A stretch of DNA of 64,000 bases from CAVUMR01 sp963742715 (GCA_963742715.1 CAVUMR010000001.1:1054001-1118000); one strand, 5' to 3'. Counted from the stretch's first letter, positions 16,338-26,189 are shown. Numbers and translations are program-made. The notes: a model not told the origin generated them from the sequence alone.

Positions 16338-19300
16338 TCCCCTCGGTGCTTCCCTCGGCCGACGCGTCCGCAGAGGGCTCGCCCGCGACCGGCTCGCCAG
16401 GGGCCGGCAGCAGGCCGGCGCGGCGCCGGTAGCCGGCCAGGTACACCTGCAGGGCCTTGCCGCGCGGTCGCCGGCCGGGCTGGATGTCGCAGGTCGACAC
16501 CTTGCTCTCCTGGATCAGCACGTTCGGGTCCAGCGTGATGCCGAGCAGGTCGTTCGCGGAGTCGCCGGTGGTCAGGCCGGCGCTGCCCCAGTGGTACGGC
16601 ATCCAGATCTGATGGATCTTGCGACCGTCCACCCGCAGCGGGGTCAGCCGCTCGGTGACCAGCACCTGCGCCTCCACTGCCGCGCGGGTCGTCACCACAT
16701 GAGCCCAACCGAGGTGTACGAGGCCGCGCTCGGCGGCCAGGTCCGGCGACACCTCGACGAACATGGCCGGCTGCAACTCCGACAGGTACGCCAGCGTCCG
16801 GCTCATCCCACCGGCGGTGTGGTGCTCGGTGAGCCGGTTGAGCGTCAGCACGTAGGGGAAAATGTCGACGTCCGGGAAAGAAGCGGACGGGTTGGCTGGG
16901 TTGTCGGAACGCGGGTACGTCTTGCGGGTCGGGTTGACCTGCTGCTTGTACAACAGGTTCCCGATCGGCGACTCGACCGGCTCGTAGTGCGTGGGCATCG
17001 GCCCGTCGATGAGCCCGGACGGTACGTACAACCAGCCCTTCCCGTCGCCCTGCATGATGAACGGGTCGTCGCCGGCCAAGGCGGCAACCCCGGTGGCGTC
17101 GTCCGGCGGCCGGTACGACGGCGGCTTGGTGACCTCCACGTCCGGCACGTCGTGCCCGACCCACTTCTCCTGCTCGGCGTCCCACCAGACGTAGGCCTTG
17201 CGCTCGCTCCACGGGTTGCCGTCCGGATCGGCGGAGGCGCGGTTGTACAGGATGCGCCGGTTCGCCGGCCAGGCCCAGCCCCACTCCGGCGCCACCCAGC
17301 TCTGCTCGCTGGCCGGCTTGCGCCGGGCCGCCTGGTTGACCCCGTCGGCGTACACGCCGGTGTAGATCCAGCACCCGCCGGCGGTGGACCCGTCGTCCTT
17401 CATCTCGGCGAACTTCGACAGCAGCCGGCCGGTCTCGATCTCCCAGCCGTTGATCTCCCGCAGTACCGCGTCGGAGCTCGGCTCGTCGTACGGCCCGTGC
17501 ACCGGGTAGTCCCAGGTCAGGTCGAGCAGCGGCCGATCCCGGCGCTCGGTGGAGGCGGCCAGCTTCTCCCGCAGCAGGTTGCCCAGGTGGTAGAAGAACC
17601 ACAGCTCGGAGCGGCAGTCGCCCGGCGGGTCGACGGCCTTCTCCCGCCACTGGAGCATCCGCTGGGTCTGGGTGAACGTGCCTTCCTTCTCCACGTGGGA
17701 CGCGGCCGGTACGAAGAACACCTCGGTACGACAGGTCTCCGGGGAGATCTCGCCGGTCTCCACCTCCGGCCCGTCCTGCCAGAACCGGGCGCTCTCGATC
17801 AGGTACAGGTCGCGCACGACCAGCCAGTCGAGGTTGGCCATGCCGAGCCGCTGGGCCCGGCCGTGCGCCGAGCCGACCGCCGGGTTCTGGCCGAGCAGGA
17901 AGTATCCCTTGATCTTGCCGTCGATCATGTCGAGGACCTGGCGGTAGGTCCCGTGGTCGCCGGTCAGCCGGGGCAGATACCCGTAGCAGAAGTCGTTGTC
18001 CGCGGTCGCGGCCTCACCCCAGTAGGCCTTCAACAGACTTATGGCGTACGCCTTCGCGTTGCCCCAGAACCCCTTCTGGCCGGGGTGCCGGATCGCGTCG
18101 ATCCACGCCTCGAACGTCTCGTGCTTCTCGTGGTGCGGCATCGGCAGGTACCCCGGCAGCAGGTTGAACAGCGTCGGGATGTCGGTCGAGCCCTGGATGC
18201 TGGCGTGCCCGCGCAGCGCCATGATCCCGCCGCCGGGCCGGCCCATGTTGCCGAGCAGCAGCTGGATGATCGCGCCGGTGCGGATGTACTGCACGCCCAC
18301 GGTGTGCTGGGTCCAGCCGACCGAGTACACCAGCGCGGTGGTGCGCTCCCGGCCGGAGTTGCGTGTCCACGCCTCGCACACCTTGGCGAACGCGTCCTGC
18401 GGTACGCCGCAGATCCGCTCGATCAGCTCCGGCGTGTACCGCGAATAGTGCCGCTTGAGCAGCTGGTACACGCAGTGCGGGTGCTGCAGGGTCTCGTCCC
18501 GCTCGACGTTGGCGGCGACCGGTGGCCCGCCCATGTCGTGCTGGAGCGCGGCCGCGGTCTCCCGCTGCATGTGCGAGTCGTCCGACCCGCCGGCCCCGGA
18601 GTGGGTGGCGTACTGCCAGCTCGACTGGTCGTACGTGTTCGTCTCCGGGTCGAAGCCGGAGAACAGCCCGTCCAGGTCCTCGGTGTCGCGGAAGTCCTCG
18701 GACACGATCGTCGCGGCGTTCGTGTACGCGACGACGTACTCCCGGAAGTCCAGCTCGTTCTGGAGGATGTAGTTGACGATCCCGCCGAGGAACGCGATGT
18801 CGCTGCCGGCGCGCAGCGGTACGTGCTGATCGGCGACCGCGCTGGTGCGGGTGAACCGGGGGTCGACGTGGATGACCGTGGCGCCGCGGCGCTTCGCCTC
18901 CATCACCCAGCCGAACCCGACCGGATGGCACTCGGCCATGTTCGAGCCCTGGATGACGATGCAGTCAGCGTTCTGCAGATCCTGCTGGAACGTGGTCGCG
19001 CCGCCGCGGCCGAAGCTGGTCCCCAGACCGGGGACGGTGGAGGAGTGTCAAATGCGCGCCTGGTTCTCGATCTGCAGCGCGCCAATCGCGGTGAACAGCT
19101 TCTTGATCAGGTAGTTCTCTTCGTTGTCCAGGGTGGCGCCGCCGAGCGACGCGATGCCCAGGGTCCGGTTCAACGGCCGGCCGTCGGCGTCCTTGTCCTG
19201 CCAGGTGGCGTCCCGCGCGGCCAGGATCCGGTCGGCGATCATGTCCATCGCCGTGGGCAGGTCCAGCTCTTCCCAGTCGGTGCCGTACGGCCGGCGGTAG

Positions 19301-19617
19301 AGCACCTTCTGCTGCCGCAGCGGGCTGGTCACCAGGCTCTTGCTGGCCGAACCCTTCGGGCACAACCGGCCGCGCGAGATCGGGCTGTCCGGATCGCCCT
19401 CGATCTGGGTGATCCGGCCGTCCTTGACGAACACCTTCTGGCCGCAGCCGACCGCGCAGTACGGGCAGACCGACCGGGCCACCGAGTCAGCCGTTTCGGT
19501 ACGCGCGCGCAGCGCGTCCGACCGGGCCGACTTCGAGGCGGCTCCCCGCCCGAGCGGATCAGCCCCGGTGACCTGCCGGTACACCGGCCAGCTGTCGATC
19601 CACTGGCGCACGCCCAC
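16324..19617 (-). CDS. fdhA: Formate dehydrogenase catalytic subunit, selenoprotein (in-frame UGA at 19048-19050)
   Basis: The frame is one 1097-residue protein when the TGA at 19050-19048 is read as selenocysteine (residue 190). The context ENQARI-U-HSSTVPGLGTSFGRGG is the conserved active-site segment of actinobacterial formate dehydrogenases. N-terminal CPYCAVGC and CPKG (Cys 51, 54, 58, 86) bind a 4Fe-4S cluster; the remainder holds the bis-molybdopterin-guanine-dinucleotide domains, ending with a C-terminal beta-barrel (near HLGWAHVVTTRA). It oxidises formate to CO2. The N-terminus (MGVRQWIDSWPVYR) has no twin-arginine signal, so the catalytic site should face the cytoplasm. The GTG at 19617 is the start used; GGGAGGG lies 13 bases upstream, rather far. 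Confidence 0.95.
19019..19050 (-). promoter_or_regulatory. UGA(Sec) codon and bacterial SECIS hairpin in fdhA
   Basis: On the minus strand the TGA (19050-19048) is followed by 18 bases and then the loop GGTCT, closed by the perfect 6-bp stem GTCCCC / GGGGAC (19035-19030 with 19024-19019). The GGUCU apical loop and its 18-base distance from UGA are the same as I recall for the E. coli fdhF SECIS that SelB binds. This is direct structural support for selenocysteine insertion rather than termination. Confidence 0.92.
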
Positions 19618-19653
19618 GGGGCATCACTTCCCTCACGGGAGGGTGACAACACC

Positions 19654-19668
19654 TGCTACGAGGTAGCA
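19654..19668. promoter_or_regulatory. Inverted repeat in the fdhA / VOC divergent promoter region
   Basis: TGCTAC-GAG-GTAGCA is a perfect 6-bp inverted repeat with a 3-base spacer, about 37 bp upstream of the fdhA start and 50 bp upstream of the VOC gene. It could be an operator for either promoter. No regulator gene is adjacent. Confidence 0.4.
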
Positions 19669-19717
19669 ATGTCTACCGGTGCCGACCATACGCCGGTGAC
19701 GGACCCGAGGGGGTCGC

Positions 19718-20095
19718 ATGCCCGTGCAGTTGAACCACACGATCGTCCACGCCGAAGACCGGGAGAAAACGGCCGGTTTCCTGGTAGACCTCCTCGGTCT
19801 GGAGCAACCGGCCAGCTTCGGCCCGTTCCTCGTCGTCGAGCTCGACAACTCGATCTCCCTCGACGTCATGCGGGCCGACGGGCCGGTACACCCGCAGCAC
19901 TACGCGTTTCTGGTGACCGAGGAGGAGTTCGACCAGATCTGGGGGCGGATCAAGGACCGCGGGCTGACGTTCTGGGCCGATCCGTTCCACCGCGAGGAAG
20001 GCCGGATCAACACCCATGACGGCGGGCGCGGGGTGTACTGGCTGGACCCCAACGGTCACAGCCTGGAGATCATCACCCGGCCGTACGGGGGTTGA
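19718..20095 (+). CDS. VOC-superfamily (glyoxalase-like) protein
   Basis: A 125-residue single-module protein with the VOC pattern: LNHTIVHAEDREKTAGFLVDLLGLE at the start and GRGVYWLDPNGHSLEIITRPYG at the end, giving likely metal ligands His 7 and the C-terminal Glu of LEIIT. Such proteins are dioxygenases, isomerases or resistance/binding proteins; nothing here tells which. It is divergent from fdhA, with about 100 bp between, and may share its regulation. Confidence 0.82.
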   Translation: MPVQLNHTIVHAEDREKTAGFLVDLLGLEQPASFGPFLVVELDNSISLDVMRADGPVHPQHYAFLVTEEEFDQIWGRIKDRGLTFWADPFHREEGRINTHDGGRGVYWLDPNGHSLEIITRPYGG

Positions 20096-20438
20096 CGGCC
20101 ACCGCCAAGATCGCGACCTGGGGGAACGCGTAGTCCTGCCGCGTGGGTACGGTCCGGCGCGGCCGCGAGCGTGCCTGGAGCTTGTTGGTCGTGGTCGGGG
20201 GCTGGTGGTCGAGCCGTGGAAGCGGGGTCTGGCCGGGGTACCCGCCCGACCTACCGGCCCGGTCGCCACCGGAACTGTCCACACTGGAGAAGCCGCCAGC
20301 CCTGTACCGCGCCCCGAGTCCGGCAATTCAGTAGGAAAATTTCGTCGCCTACGTTGACGGTGCCGCTTCCTTTCGGGACGATTTCAGCACTGATGGGCAG
20401 GCCTGCCACCACCGCACCCCCTTACTGGTGGAGGCACC
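20096..20438. other. 343-bp intergenic region without a recognised gene
   Basis: The region between the VOC gene and the carboxypeptidase gene shows no reading frame with family features. An AT-rich stretch near 20328-20350 and TTGACG at 20354 could form the promoter of the downstream gene. I looked for a cyclic-di-AMP riboswitch, which often precedes actinobacterial cell-wall hydrolase genes, and did not find a convincing match. The ATG at 20439 is preceded by GTGGAGG. Confidence 0.4.
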
Positions 20439-21179
20439 ATGCGTAAGAGACTCAGCCGGCTGCTCGTTGCTGCCCTGGTGGGCCTGAGCAGCGCCCTTAC
20501 CGTCGCCGCGGCCACCGCGGCCCCCGCCTACGCGGACGACTGCTACACCTGGAACCGCACCCTGTCCCAGGGCATGAGTGGCAGCGACGTCACCCAGCTG
20601 CAGATCCGGGTCGCCGGCTGGGTGAGCTCCGGTGAGACGCTCGCCCTCGACGGCGCGTACGGGCCGGCGACCGCCAACGCGGTCAAGCGGTTCCAGGCCG
20701 GCTACGGGCTCGGCGCCGACGGCGTCGCCGGACCGGCCACGTTCAACAAGATCTACTCGCTGCAGGACTCGGACTGCACCCCGGTCCACTTCGCGTACTC
20801 CGAGTTCGACGACAACTGCGGCGCCAACAACTTCAACGGCGGCAAGGTGTCCGCGGCCACCGCGAAGGAGAACATCCGCCGGATCATGTGGCAGCTCGAG
20901 GCGCTTCGGCACAAGCTCGGCGACAAGGGGATCGTGATCTCCTCGTCGTTCCGCAGCGTGTCCTGCAACTCGTCGGTCGGCGGCTCGTCGACCAGCCTGC
21001 ACATGTACGGCCAGGCCGCCGATCTGAGCCCGAGCAGCGGCTCCACCCTGTGCACCATGTGGCACGCGGCCCAGTCGGCCGGCTTCAAGGAGATCCTCGG
21101 CCCCGGGTACCCGGACCACGACGACCACACCCACGTCGGCAACAAGTCCAGCAAGTTCTGGAGTGCCCCGAACTGCTGA
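20439..21179 (+). CDS. Secreted zinc D-Ala-D-Ala carboxypeptidase with peptidoglycan-binding domain (M15)
   Basis: A 246-residue precursor. The signal peptide (MRKRLSRLLVAALVGLSSAL... to APAYA, about residue 33) is followed by a PG_binding_1 domain (about 40-105: LSQGMSGSDVTQLQIRVAG and DGAYGPATANAVKRFQ) and an M15A peptidase domain. Zinc ligands are the His and Asp of SLHMYGQAADLSP and the His in DHDDHTHVG near the end. Cysteine pairs suit an extracellular protein. This layout matches the Streptomyces albus G-type zinc carboxypeptidase that trims the stem peptide of peptidoglycan. A strong terminator follows. Confidence 0.92.
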   Translation: MRKRLSRLLVAALVGLSSALTVAAATAAPAYADDCYTWNRTLSQGMSGSDVTQLQIRVAGWVSSGETLALDGAYGPATANAVKRFQAGYGLGADGVAGPATFNKIYSLQDSDCTPVHFAYSEFDDNCGANNFNGGKVSAATAKENIRRIMWQLEALRHKLGDKGIVISSSFRSVSCNSSVGGSSTSLHMYGQAADLSPSSGSTLCTMWHAAQSAGFKEILGPGYPDHDDHTHVGNKSSKFWSAPNC

Positions 21180-21194
21180 CGCACCCTTTGTAGA

Positions 21195-21249
21195 CCTCTG
21201 CAGGGCTCCGGCCGGCCGCTGTCAGCGGCCGGCCGGAGCCGTACAGAGG
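21195..21249 (+). terminator. Large two-tier terminator hairpin
   Basis: A perfect 17-bp stem (21204-21220 with 21224-21240, loop GTC) is enclosed by an outer CCTCTG / CAGAGG pair. It begins 15 bp after the carboxypeptidase stop, so it terminates that gene and isolates the phosphoesterase gene. Confidence 0.88.
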
Positions 21250-21348
21250 CGTCTCAGCGCCTGTGCGGTGAACTGCAAGCTGGGCATACGTGCGGGCAGA
21301 ATGGCCGTACCGCGAGCCCGCCGCCGTTCGATCCCCCCGGGGGTACCC

Positions 21349-22128
21349 GTGCTCATCGCGCAGCTCAGCGACCCACACCTGACAATCGGCCCGCTGGCCG
21401 CCGAGCCGGCATCCGGGCTGTACCGGGCGCTCGGCCGGGTGTTGTCGCTGGAACCGCGGCCGGACTGTGTGGTCGTCACCGGGGACCTGACCGACGGCGG
21501 GAAGCCGGCGGAGTACGCCGCGTTCCGCACAATCGTCGGCGGCTTCCCGCTGCCGGTGCACGTCGTACCGGGCAACCACGACAACCGGGACGCTCTGGTG
21601 GCCGCGTTCGCCGGTACCGGTTTCCTCGGCGGTACCGACCGGACGCGGTACACAGTGGACTATCCGGAAGCGACGATCGTGGGGCTCGACTCGCTGGTGC
21701 CGGGCGAGCAGGGCGGTCTGCTCGGCGCCGAGCAGCTGACCTGGCTGGACGAGACGCTCGCGCGGCGGCCGGAGGTACCGGCATTCGTGTGCCTGCACCA
21801 TCCACCGGTACCGGTCGGCATCACGGTCATGGACGGGATGCGGCTGGCCGACGGGGACGCGCTGGCCGAAGTCGTCGCCCGGCACCGGCAGGTCGTACGG
21901 ATCCTCACCGGTCACCTGCACCGGGTCGTCAGCGCGAGCTTCGCCGGCACCACGCTCACCGTTGCGCCGAGCACGTACCGCCAGGTCAGCCTCGACCTGC
22001 GACCCGGCCAGCCGCTCGGGTACGTGCACGAGCCGACCGGCTTCCTGCTGCACCTGCTGACCGGGTCGGACTGTGTCACGCACACCGTCGCGGTGAGCCA
22101 CTCGGTCGCGGTACACGCCGCGTTCTGA
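21349..22128 (+). CDS. Calcineurin-like metallophosphoesterase (CpdA-type)
   Basis: A 259-residue cytoplasmic enzyme with all five metal-site motifs in order: QLSDPHL (near residue 5), GDLTDGG, GNHD, LHHPP and GHLH. This is the arrangement of the class III cyclic-nucleotide phosphodiesterase family, which hydrolyses cAMP or other phosphodiesters; the substrate is not certain. GTG 21349 was chosen because a G-rich ribosome site (GGGGG at 21338) precedes it and the protein then starts VLIAQLSDPH. The upstream reading frame runs through the terminator and is not coding. Confidence 0.88.
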   Translation: MLIAQLSDPHLTIGPLAAEPASGLYRALGRVLSLEPRPDCVVVTGDLTDGGKPAEYAAFRTIVGGFPLPVHVVPGNHDNRDALVAAFAGTGFLGGTDRTRYTVDYPEATIVGLDSLVPGEQGGLLGAEQLTWLDETLARRPEVPAFVCLHHPPVPVGITVMDGMRLADGDALAEVVARHRQVVRILTGHLHRVVSASFAGTTLTVAPSTYRQVSLDLRPGQPLGYVHEPTGFLLHLLTGSDCVTHTVAVSHSVAVHAAF

Positions 22129-22280
22129 CCACCCGGAGCGCGTCGCCTCGCTGATCAGAGCCAATGTATCCGGTAATCCCGATATGCCAAGAGATATGAC
22201 GTTCCCCCACCTCGGACCCGCTGCTGGTGCTGCGATGACCTCGCACCAGATCTCTACCAGCCGAGTCCCGGGGGGCTTGC

Positions 22281-25200
22281 GTGCCTGTACAGCAGCTACC
22301 GATGCGTCGGCTACGACCAGCCCTGCTCGCCGCGGTGACCCTCGCCGTCACGCTCTCCGGCCAGGGTGCTGGCGCGGTCGCCGGCCAGGCGCCGGCTCGC
22401 GGCGGCACCCCGGCAGCCGTACCGCTGGTGACCGGCGACCTCGTGCTGGTGCATCGCGATCCGGACGGTCGGGAGCGGCTGGCGGTCCAGCCACGGCCGG
22501 ACGCTCCGGGGCACTCGTACACCATCCGAAAGCTGCATGGCGACACGCTGGTCGTCCCGGCGGCGGCCGTCCCCTATCTCGGCCGGGTTCTGGATCCGGG
22601 TCTGTTCGACGTGTCCGCGCTGCTCCGCGACGGTGCCAGCGACCGGCTGCCGGTCCGGATCAGCTACGCCGCCGGATCGCCGGTCGCGGCCCCACCCGGC
22701 GTCACGGTCACCGGCCGGCCGAACGCGACCACCGCGGACGGCTACCTGACCCCGGCCGGCGCGCGCGAGTTCGGTGCCGCGTTGGACCGGCAGGTCCGCA
22801 CCGACGCCGGCCGGCCCGACTCCAGGCATGGCGGGGGCGGCGGCACGGCCGTCTTCGGCGGGGTGACCGGCATCCGGTACGCCGGCAGCCGTGCGCCCGA
22901 GCCGGCCCAACCGCGGTTCCCGATGCACACGCTGCGACTCAACGTGCTGGACCCGACCGGTGCGCCGGTCAGTGGCGCGGGGATCGACGTCGTCAACGTG
23001 GACGACAGCCGGAAGTACACCGGCTTCGTGACCGCGACCGACGGCGAGGCCCGGATCAGCGTGCCGGCCGGCAACTACGGCGCGATGATCTACTACCCGA
23101 CCTACGACGACAACGGCCTGGTCGAGGAGCGGCTGCTGGTCACCCGCTTCGTGGTGGACGCGCCGCGCGAGGTCACGCTCGACCTGCGCACGGCCTCGTC
23201 CCGGGTCACCGTCGCCACGCCCCGACCGGCCCGGCTGATCGCCCTCGACCTTTCCGTGTACCAGGGGTCCGACGACCTGATCGGCCTCGGCCTCAGCACC
23301 GGCTCGGACGGATCCGCGCCGATGTACGTCTCGCCCACTCCTGGCGGTGCCGGCGCCCTGCACCTGGCAGTCCACGGCCGGCTGGAGTCCACGCCGTATG
23401 CCGGCCTGTCCGGCGCGCCGCCGTACCCCGCCGCGATCCCCTACTCCTACGACGTGGAGTTCGTCAGCGACGGCTCGATCGGCGCGGACCAGCGGTACCG
23501 GGCCGAACCTGCCAGCCTCGCCACTCTCGACAACCGGTACCACGCCGAGGTCGACGGCCTCACCGGTGGCGCGACCCGGTTCGGGATGCTGCCGTGGGAG
23601 CTGGTCCAGTTCCGCTCGATCTATCCGCTGCGGCTGCCGCTGCGCCGTACCGAGTACGTCAGCGCGATCCCGAACCTCCTGTACCACGAGGGCGTCTACG
23701 CCGACTACGCCGGATTCCCGCCGATGGGCGAGCTGTACAGCGGGCCGCGTGCGTACCTGCCCGGGCAGGAGACGACGGTCGACTGGTACCGCGGACCGCT
23801 GCACCCGGGCACCGTGGCGGACACCGGGAACGGGGCGTACCAGTGCCCCGCCTGCCGGATCGGCGACACGCTGTCGGTGTTGCTCGCCCCGGTCATCGAC
23901 TCGGAGCCGGACCACGGTGGCGCGCTCGACTTCAATGGTGACGGGGTGGAGTCGACGTCCCGATTCCAACTGTTCCGCGGCGCCGAGCAGCTCGCCGACT
24001 GGCTCGACACCGCCGGCGGCGACGTGACCGTACCGGCCGACCCGGCGACCTACCGGCTGGTGTACGACCAGACCCGCACGACCACCTGGACGCACCAGTC
24101 GACCAGCTCGCACGCGGAGTGGACGTTCGGCTCGGAGCACTCGGACGCGCAGACCGTGCCGGACCGGTGGTCCTGCGGACTCCTCGGCTCAGCCGACCAG
24201 TGCTCGGCGGTATCGCTGCTGGCGTTGAACTACCAGCTCACCGAGGGCTTGGACAACCACGTACCGGTCGGCCCCGGCTCCCTGCTGCTCACTGTCGGCC
24301 ATTCGTCCGGTGCTCCATCGGTGCCGATCACCGCGGCCACCGTGGAGATTTCGTCCGACGGCGGCCACACCTGGACGCCGACCGTCGTGTCTGACCTTGG
24401 CAGCGGCCGGTACAGCGCGACCTGGACCTACCCGACCGCCGGCGGTACGGCGGCGTTCCGGGTGACCGCACGGGACGCGAACCGCGCCACGATCCTTGAG
24501 GTCGTCAAGGACGCGGTCACCGTGGGTGTCGCGCCCACCGCTCGGGCGGCCGCCGCCGCGCCGGCGTCTTTCGGCGGGCCGGCGACTTTCGGCGGGCCGT
24601 CGCGACCCGCCTGCGACGCCCGGCTGCCGGGGCAGTTCCGGTGCCTCGCCCTGTACCGCCCGGGCAGCACCCGGCTGACCGGACCGCCCGAGGGGTACGG
24701 ACCGGCAGACCTGCGCGCGGCGTACCAACTCTCCGACTCCGGCGGTGCCGGGCACACCGTCGCGGTCGTGGTGGCCGGGGACTACCCGACCGCCGAAGCG
24801 GATCTCGCCACGTACCGGAAAGAATTCGGTCTTCCGACCTGCGCGGCTGTCACCGGCTGCTTCCGGAAGGTCAACCAGCGCGGCGACCCCGAACCGTTGC
24901 CGGATCCGGATCCCGGCTGGGCGGTGGAGGCCGCGGTGGACCTGCAAATGGTGTCCGCGGCCTGCCCGGACTGCCGGTTGATGCTGGTCGAGGGCGACAG
25001 CGGGGCATTCGAAGCGCTGGCCGAGGGCGTGGACAGCGCGGTACGCCTCGGCGCCTCGGTCGTGTCGAACAGCTACGGCGCGGAGGAGTTCCGCGGCATG
25101 GCCGACGTGGCCGGGTCGTACCACCATCCAGGGGTACCGATCCTCGCGGCGTCCGGTGACTACGGGTTCACCACCGCCGCGTTCCCTGCCGTCTACGGCC

Positions 25201-25658
25201 CGGTGATCGCGGTCGGCGGTACCACCCTGACCCGCACCGACAACGCGCGCGGGTGGAACGAAACCGCCTGGTCGGGCTCGGGCAGCGGCTGCTCGGCCTG
25301 GATCGACAAGCCGCCCCAGCAGGACGATGCCAACTGCGCGATGCGCACGGTCGCGGACATCTCCGCGCTCGCCGATCCCGAGCACGGGGTGGCCGTGTAC
25401 GACTCGTTCCAGAACGTCGGCTGGGTCGTCATCGGCGGTACCAGCGTGTCCACGCCGTACCTGGCCGGGCTCATCGCGCTGACCGGGCACCCGGAAACCG
25501 TCACGCCGGAATCCTTGTACGACCGGCCGGACGCGTACTTCGACGTGATCGGCGGCTCCAACGGCTTCTGCGGCGAGGACTACCTCTGTACCGGCCTGCC
25601 CGGGTACGACGCCCCCACCGGCTGGGGCACCCCGCGCGGACTGGCGCCATTCGGATAG
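22281..25658 (+). CDS. Secreted sedolisin-like (S53) serine-carboxyl protease with long N-terminal region
   Basis: A 1125-residue precursor. GTG 22281 has GGGGGG five bases upstream; a signal peptide runs to about residue 34. The middle (about 210-750) is beta-rich and includes a carboxypeptidase-regulatory-like segment and Ig-like segments. The C-terminal third (about 770-1120) is the protease domain. EAAVDLQMV supplies the Glu/Asp pair of sedolisins, ILAASGDYG the oxyanion region and IGGTSVSTP the catalytic Ser. The pairing E-x3-D plus GGTS favours S53 over S8 subtilisins. The order is unusual because sedolisins normally carry a short pro-domain before the catalytic domain. Confidence 0.8.
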   Translation: MPVQQLPMRRLRPALLAAVTLAVTLSGQGAGAVAGQAPARGGTPAAVPLVTGDLVLVHRDPDGRERLAVQPRPDAPGHSYTIRKLHGDTLVVPAAAVPYLGRVLDPGLFDVSALLRDGASDRLPVRISYAAGSPVAAPPGVTVTGRPNATTADGYLTPAGAREFGAALDRQVRTDAGRPDSRHGGGGGTAVFGGVTGIRYAGSRAPEPAQPRFPMHTLRLNVLDPTGAPVSGAGIDVVNVDDSRKYTGFVTATDGEARISVPAGNYGAMIYYPTYDDNGLVEERLLVTRFVVDAPREVTLDLRTASSRVTVATPRPARLIALDLSVYQGSDDLIGLGLSTGSDGSAPMYVSPTPGGAGALHLAVHGRLESTPYAGLSGAPPYPAAIPYSYDVEFVSDGSIGADQRYRAEPASLATLDNRYHAEVDGLTGGATRFGMLPWELVQFRSIYPLRLPLRRTEYVSAIPNLLYHEGVYADYAGFPPMGELYSGPRAYLPGQETTVDWYRGPLHPGTVADTGNGAYQCPACRIGDTLSVLLAPVIDSEPDHGGALDFNGDGVESTSRFQLFRGAEQLADWLDTAGGDVTVPADPATYRLVYDQTRTTTWTHQSTSSHAEWTFGSEHSDAQTVPDRWSCGLLGSADQCSAVSLLALNYQLTEGLDNHVPVGPGSLLLTVGHSSGAPSVPITAATVEISSDGGHTWTPTVVSDLGSGRYSATWTYPTAGGTAAFRVTARDANRATILEVVKDAVTVGVAPTARAAAAAPASFGGPATFGGPSRPACDARLPGQFRCLALYRPGSTRLTGPPEGYGPADLRAAYQLSDSGGAGHTVAVVVAGDYPTAEADLATYRKEFGLPTCAAVTGCFRKVNQRGDPEPLPDPDPGWAVEAAVDLQMVSAACPDCRLMLVEGDSGAFEALAEGVDSAVRLGASVVSNSYGAEEFRGMADVAGSYHHPGVPILAASGDYGFTTAAFPAVYGPVIAVGGTTLTRTDNARGWNETAWSGSGSGCSAWIDKPPQQDDANCAMRTVADISALADPEHGVAVYDSFQNVGWVVIGGTSVSTPYLAGLIALTGHPETVTPESLYDRPDAYFDVIGGSNGFCGEDYLCTGLPGYDAPTGWGTPRGLAPFG

Positions 25659-25664
25659 CCCGTA

Positions 25665-25693
25665 GACCGAAACACGCCGGGCGTGTTTCGGTC
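25665..25693 (+). terminator. Terminator after the S53 protease gene
   Basis: GACCGAAACACGCC and its complement GGCGTGTTTCGGTC form a near-continuous 14-bp inverted repeat, 7 bp after the stop codon at 25658. Confidence 0.85.
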
Positions 25694-25874
25694 CTCGAGC
25701 GGATTGATCTTGGCGCGGGCGCGCCGCCGGCGGCGGAGCGGGCCGGACCACCGGCAGCGCGGGACGGCGGCGGAGTGGCCCCCGGTCGACCGAGTCAGAG
25801 CAGCCCGGGGGCGGCCGGGCAGGCTGGCGGTGCTGGGCACCGCGCTGGTGTGCCGGGCCAGCGAGGCGAGGTGC

Positions 25875-26150
25875 GCCCCCATCACGGAACCAGCTGAGTA
25901 TGAGTACGAGGAAGAGCAGCAGGCCGAGTTCACCCGGGATCACCGCGCTGGCGAAGGCCACGACTACGAGCAGGAGCGGAGTCCAGCCCAACCAGCGCCA
26001 GCCGCGCCACTCGTCGTTGCCGCGCAGGGCCAGGGCGGAGCTCACCATCGCGACCATGCTGGCGACCATGAAGAGCAGGAAGCCGATTGCGTGCATGGTG
26101 TCGTGCCAGGACCCGTCCTCACCCGACGGCTGGTGGAGCGGTTCGCCCGT
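25875..26150 (-). pseudogene. Remnant of a DUF998-type membrane protein
   Basis: On the minus strand the segment SWHDTMHAIGFLLFMVASMV, followed by a basic loop (RGNDEWRGWRWLGW) and two further hydrophobic stretches (TPLLLVVVAFASAVIPG, LGLLLFLVLILSWF), resembles the C-terminal half of DUF998 membrane proteins. No plausible start, N-terminal half or proper end is present; after SWF the frame runs into low-complexity Arg/Pro sequence. It looks like a truncated gene rather than an intact small one. Confidence 0.5.
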
Positions 26151-26189
26151 CGTACACCGCCGGGGTCGGCCGACGACGTGTGGCGGGAC

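Noticed and set aside
18940..19050. fdhA interpreted as two genes or a nonsense-mutated pseudogene
   Set aside because: The UGA lies exactly in the conserved active-site context, is followed by a SECIS hairpin, and the sel genes are adjacent.
20096..20438. Cyclic-di-AMP (ydaO-type) riboswitch upstream of the carboxypeptidase
   Set aside because: Only a short G-rich match was seen; the conserved junction sequences were not found.
21163..21348. N-terminal extension of the phosphoesterase
   Set aside because: The extension would be coded by the terminator hairpin at 21195-21249 and has Arg/Pro-rich composition.
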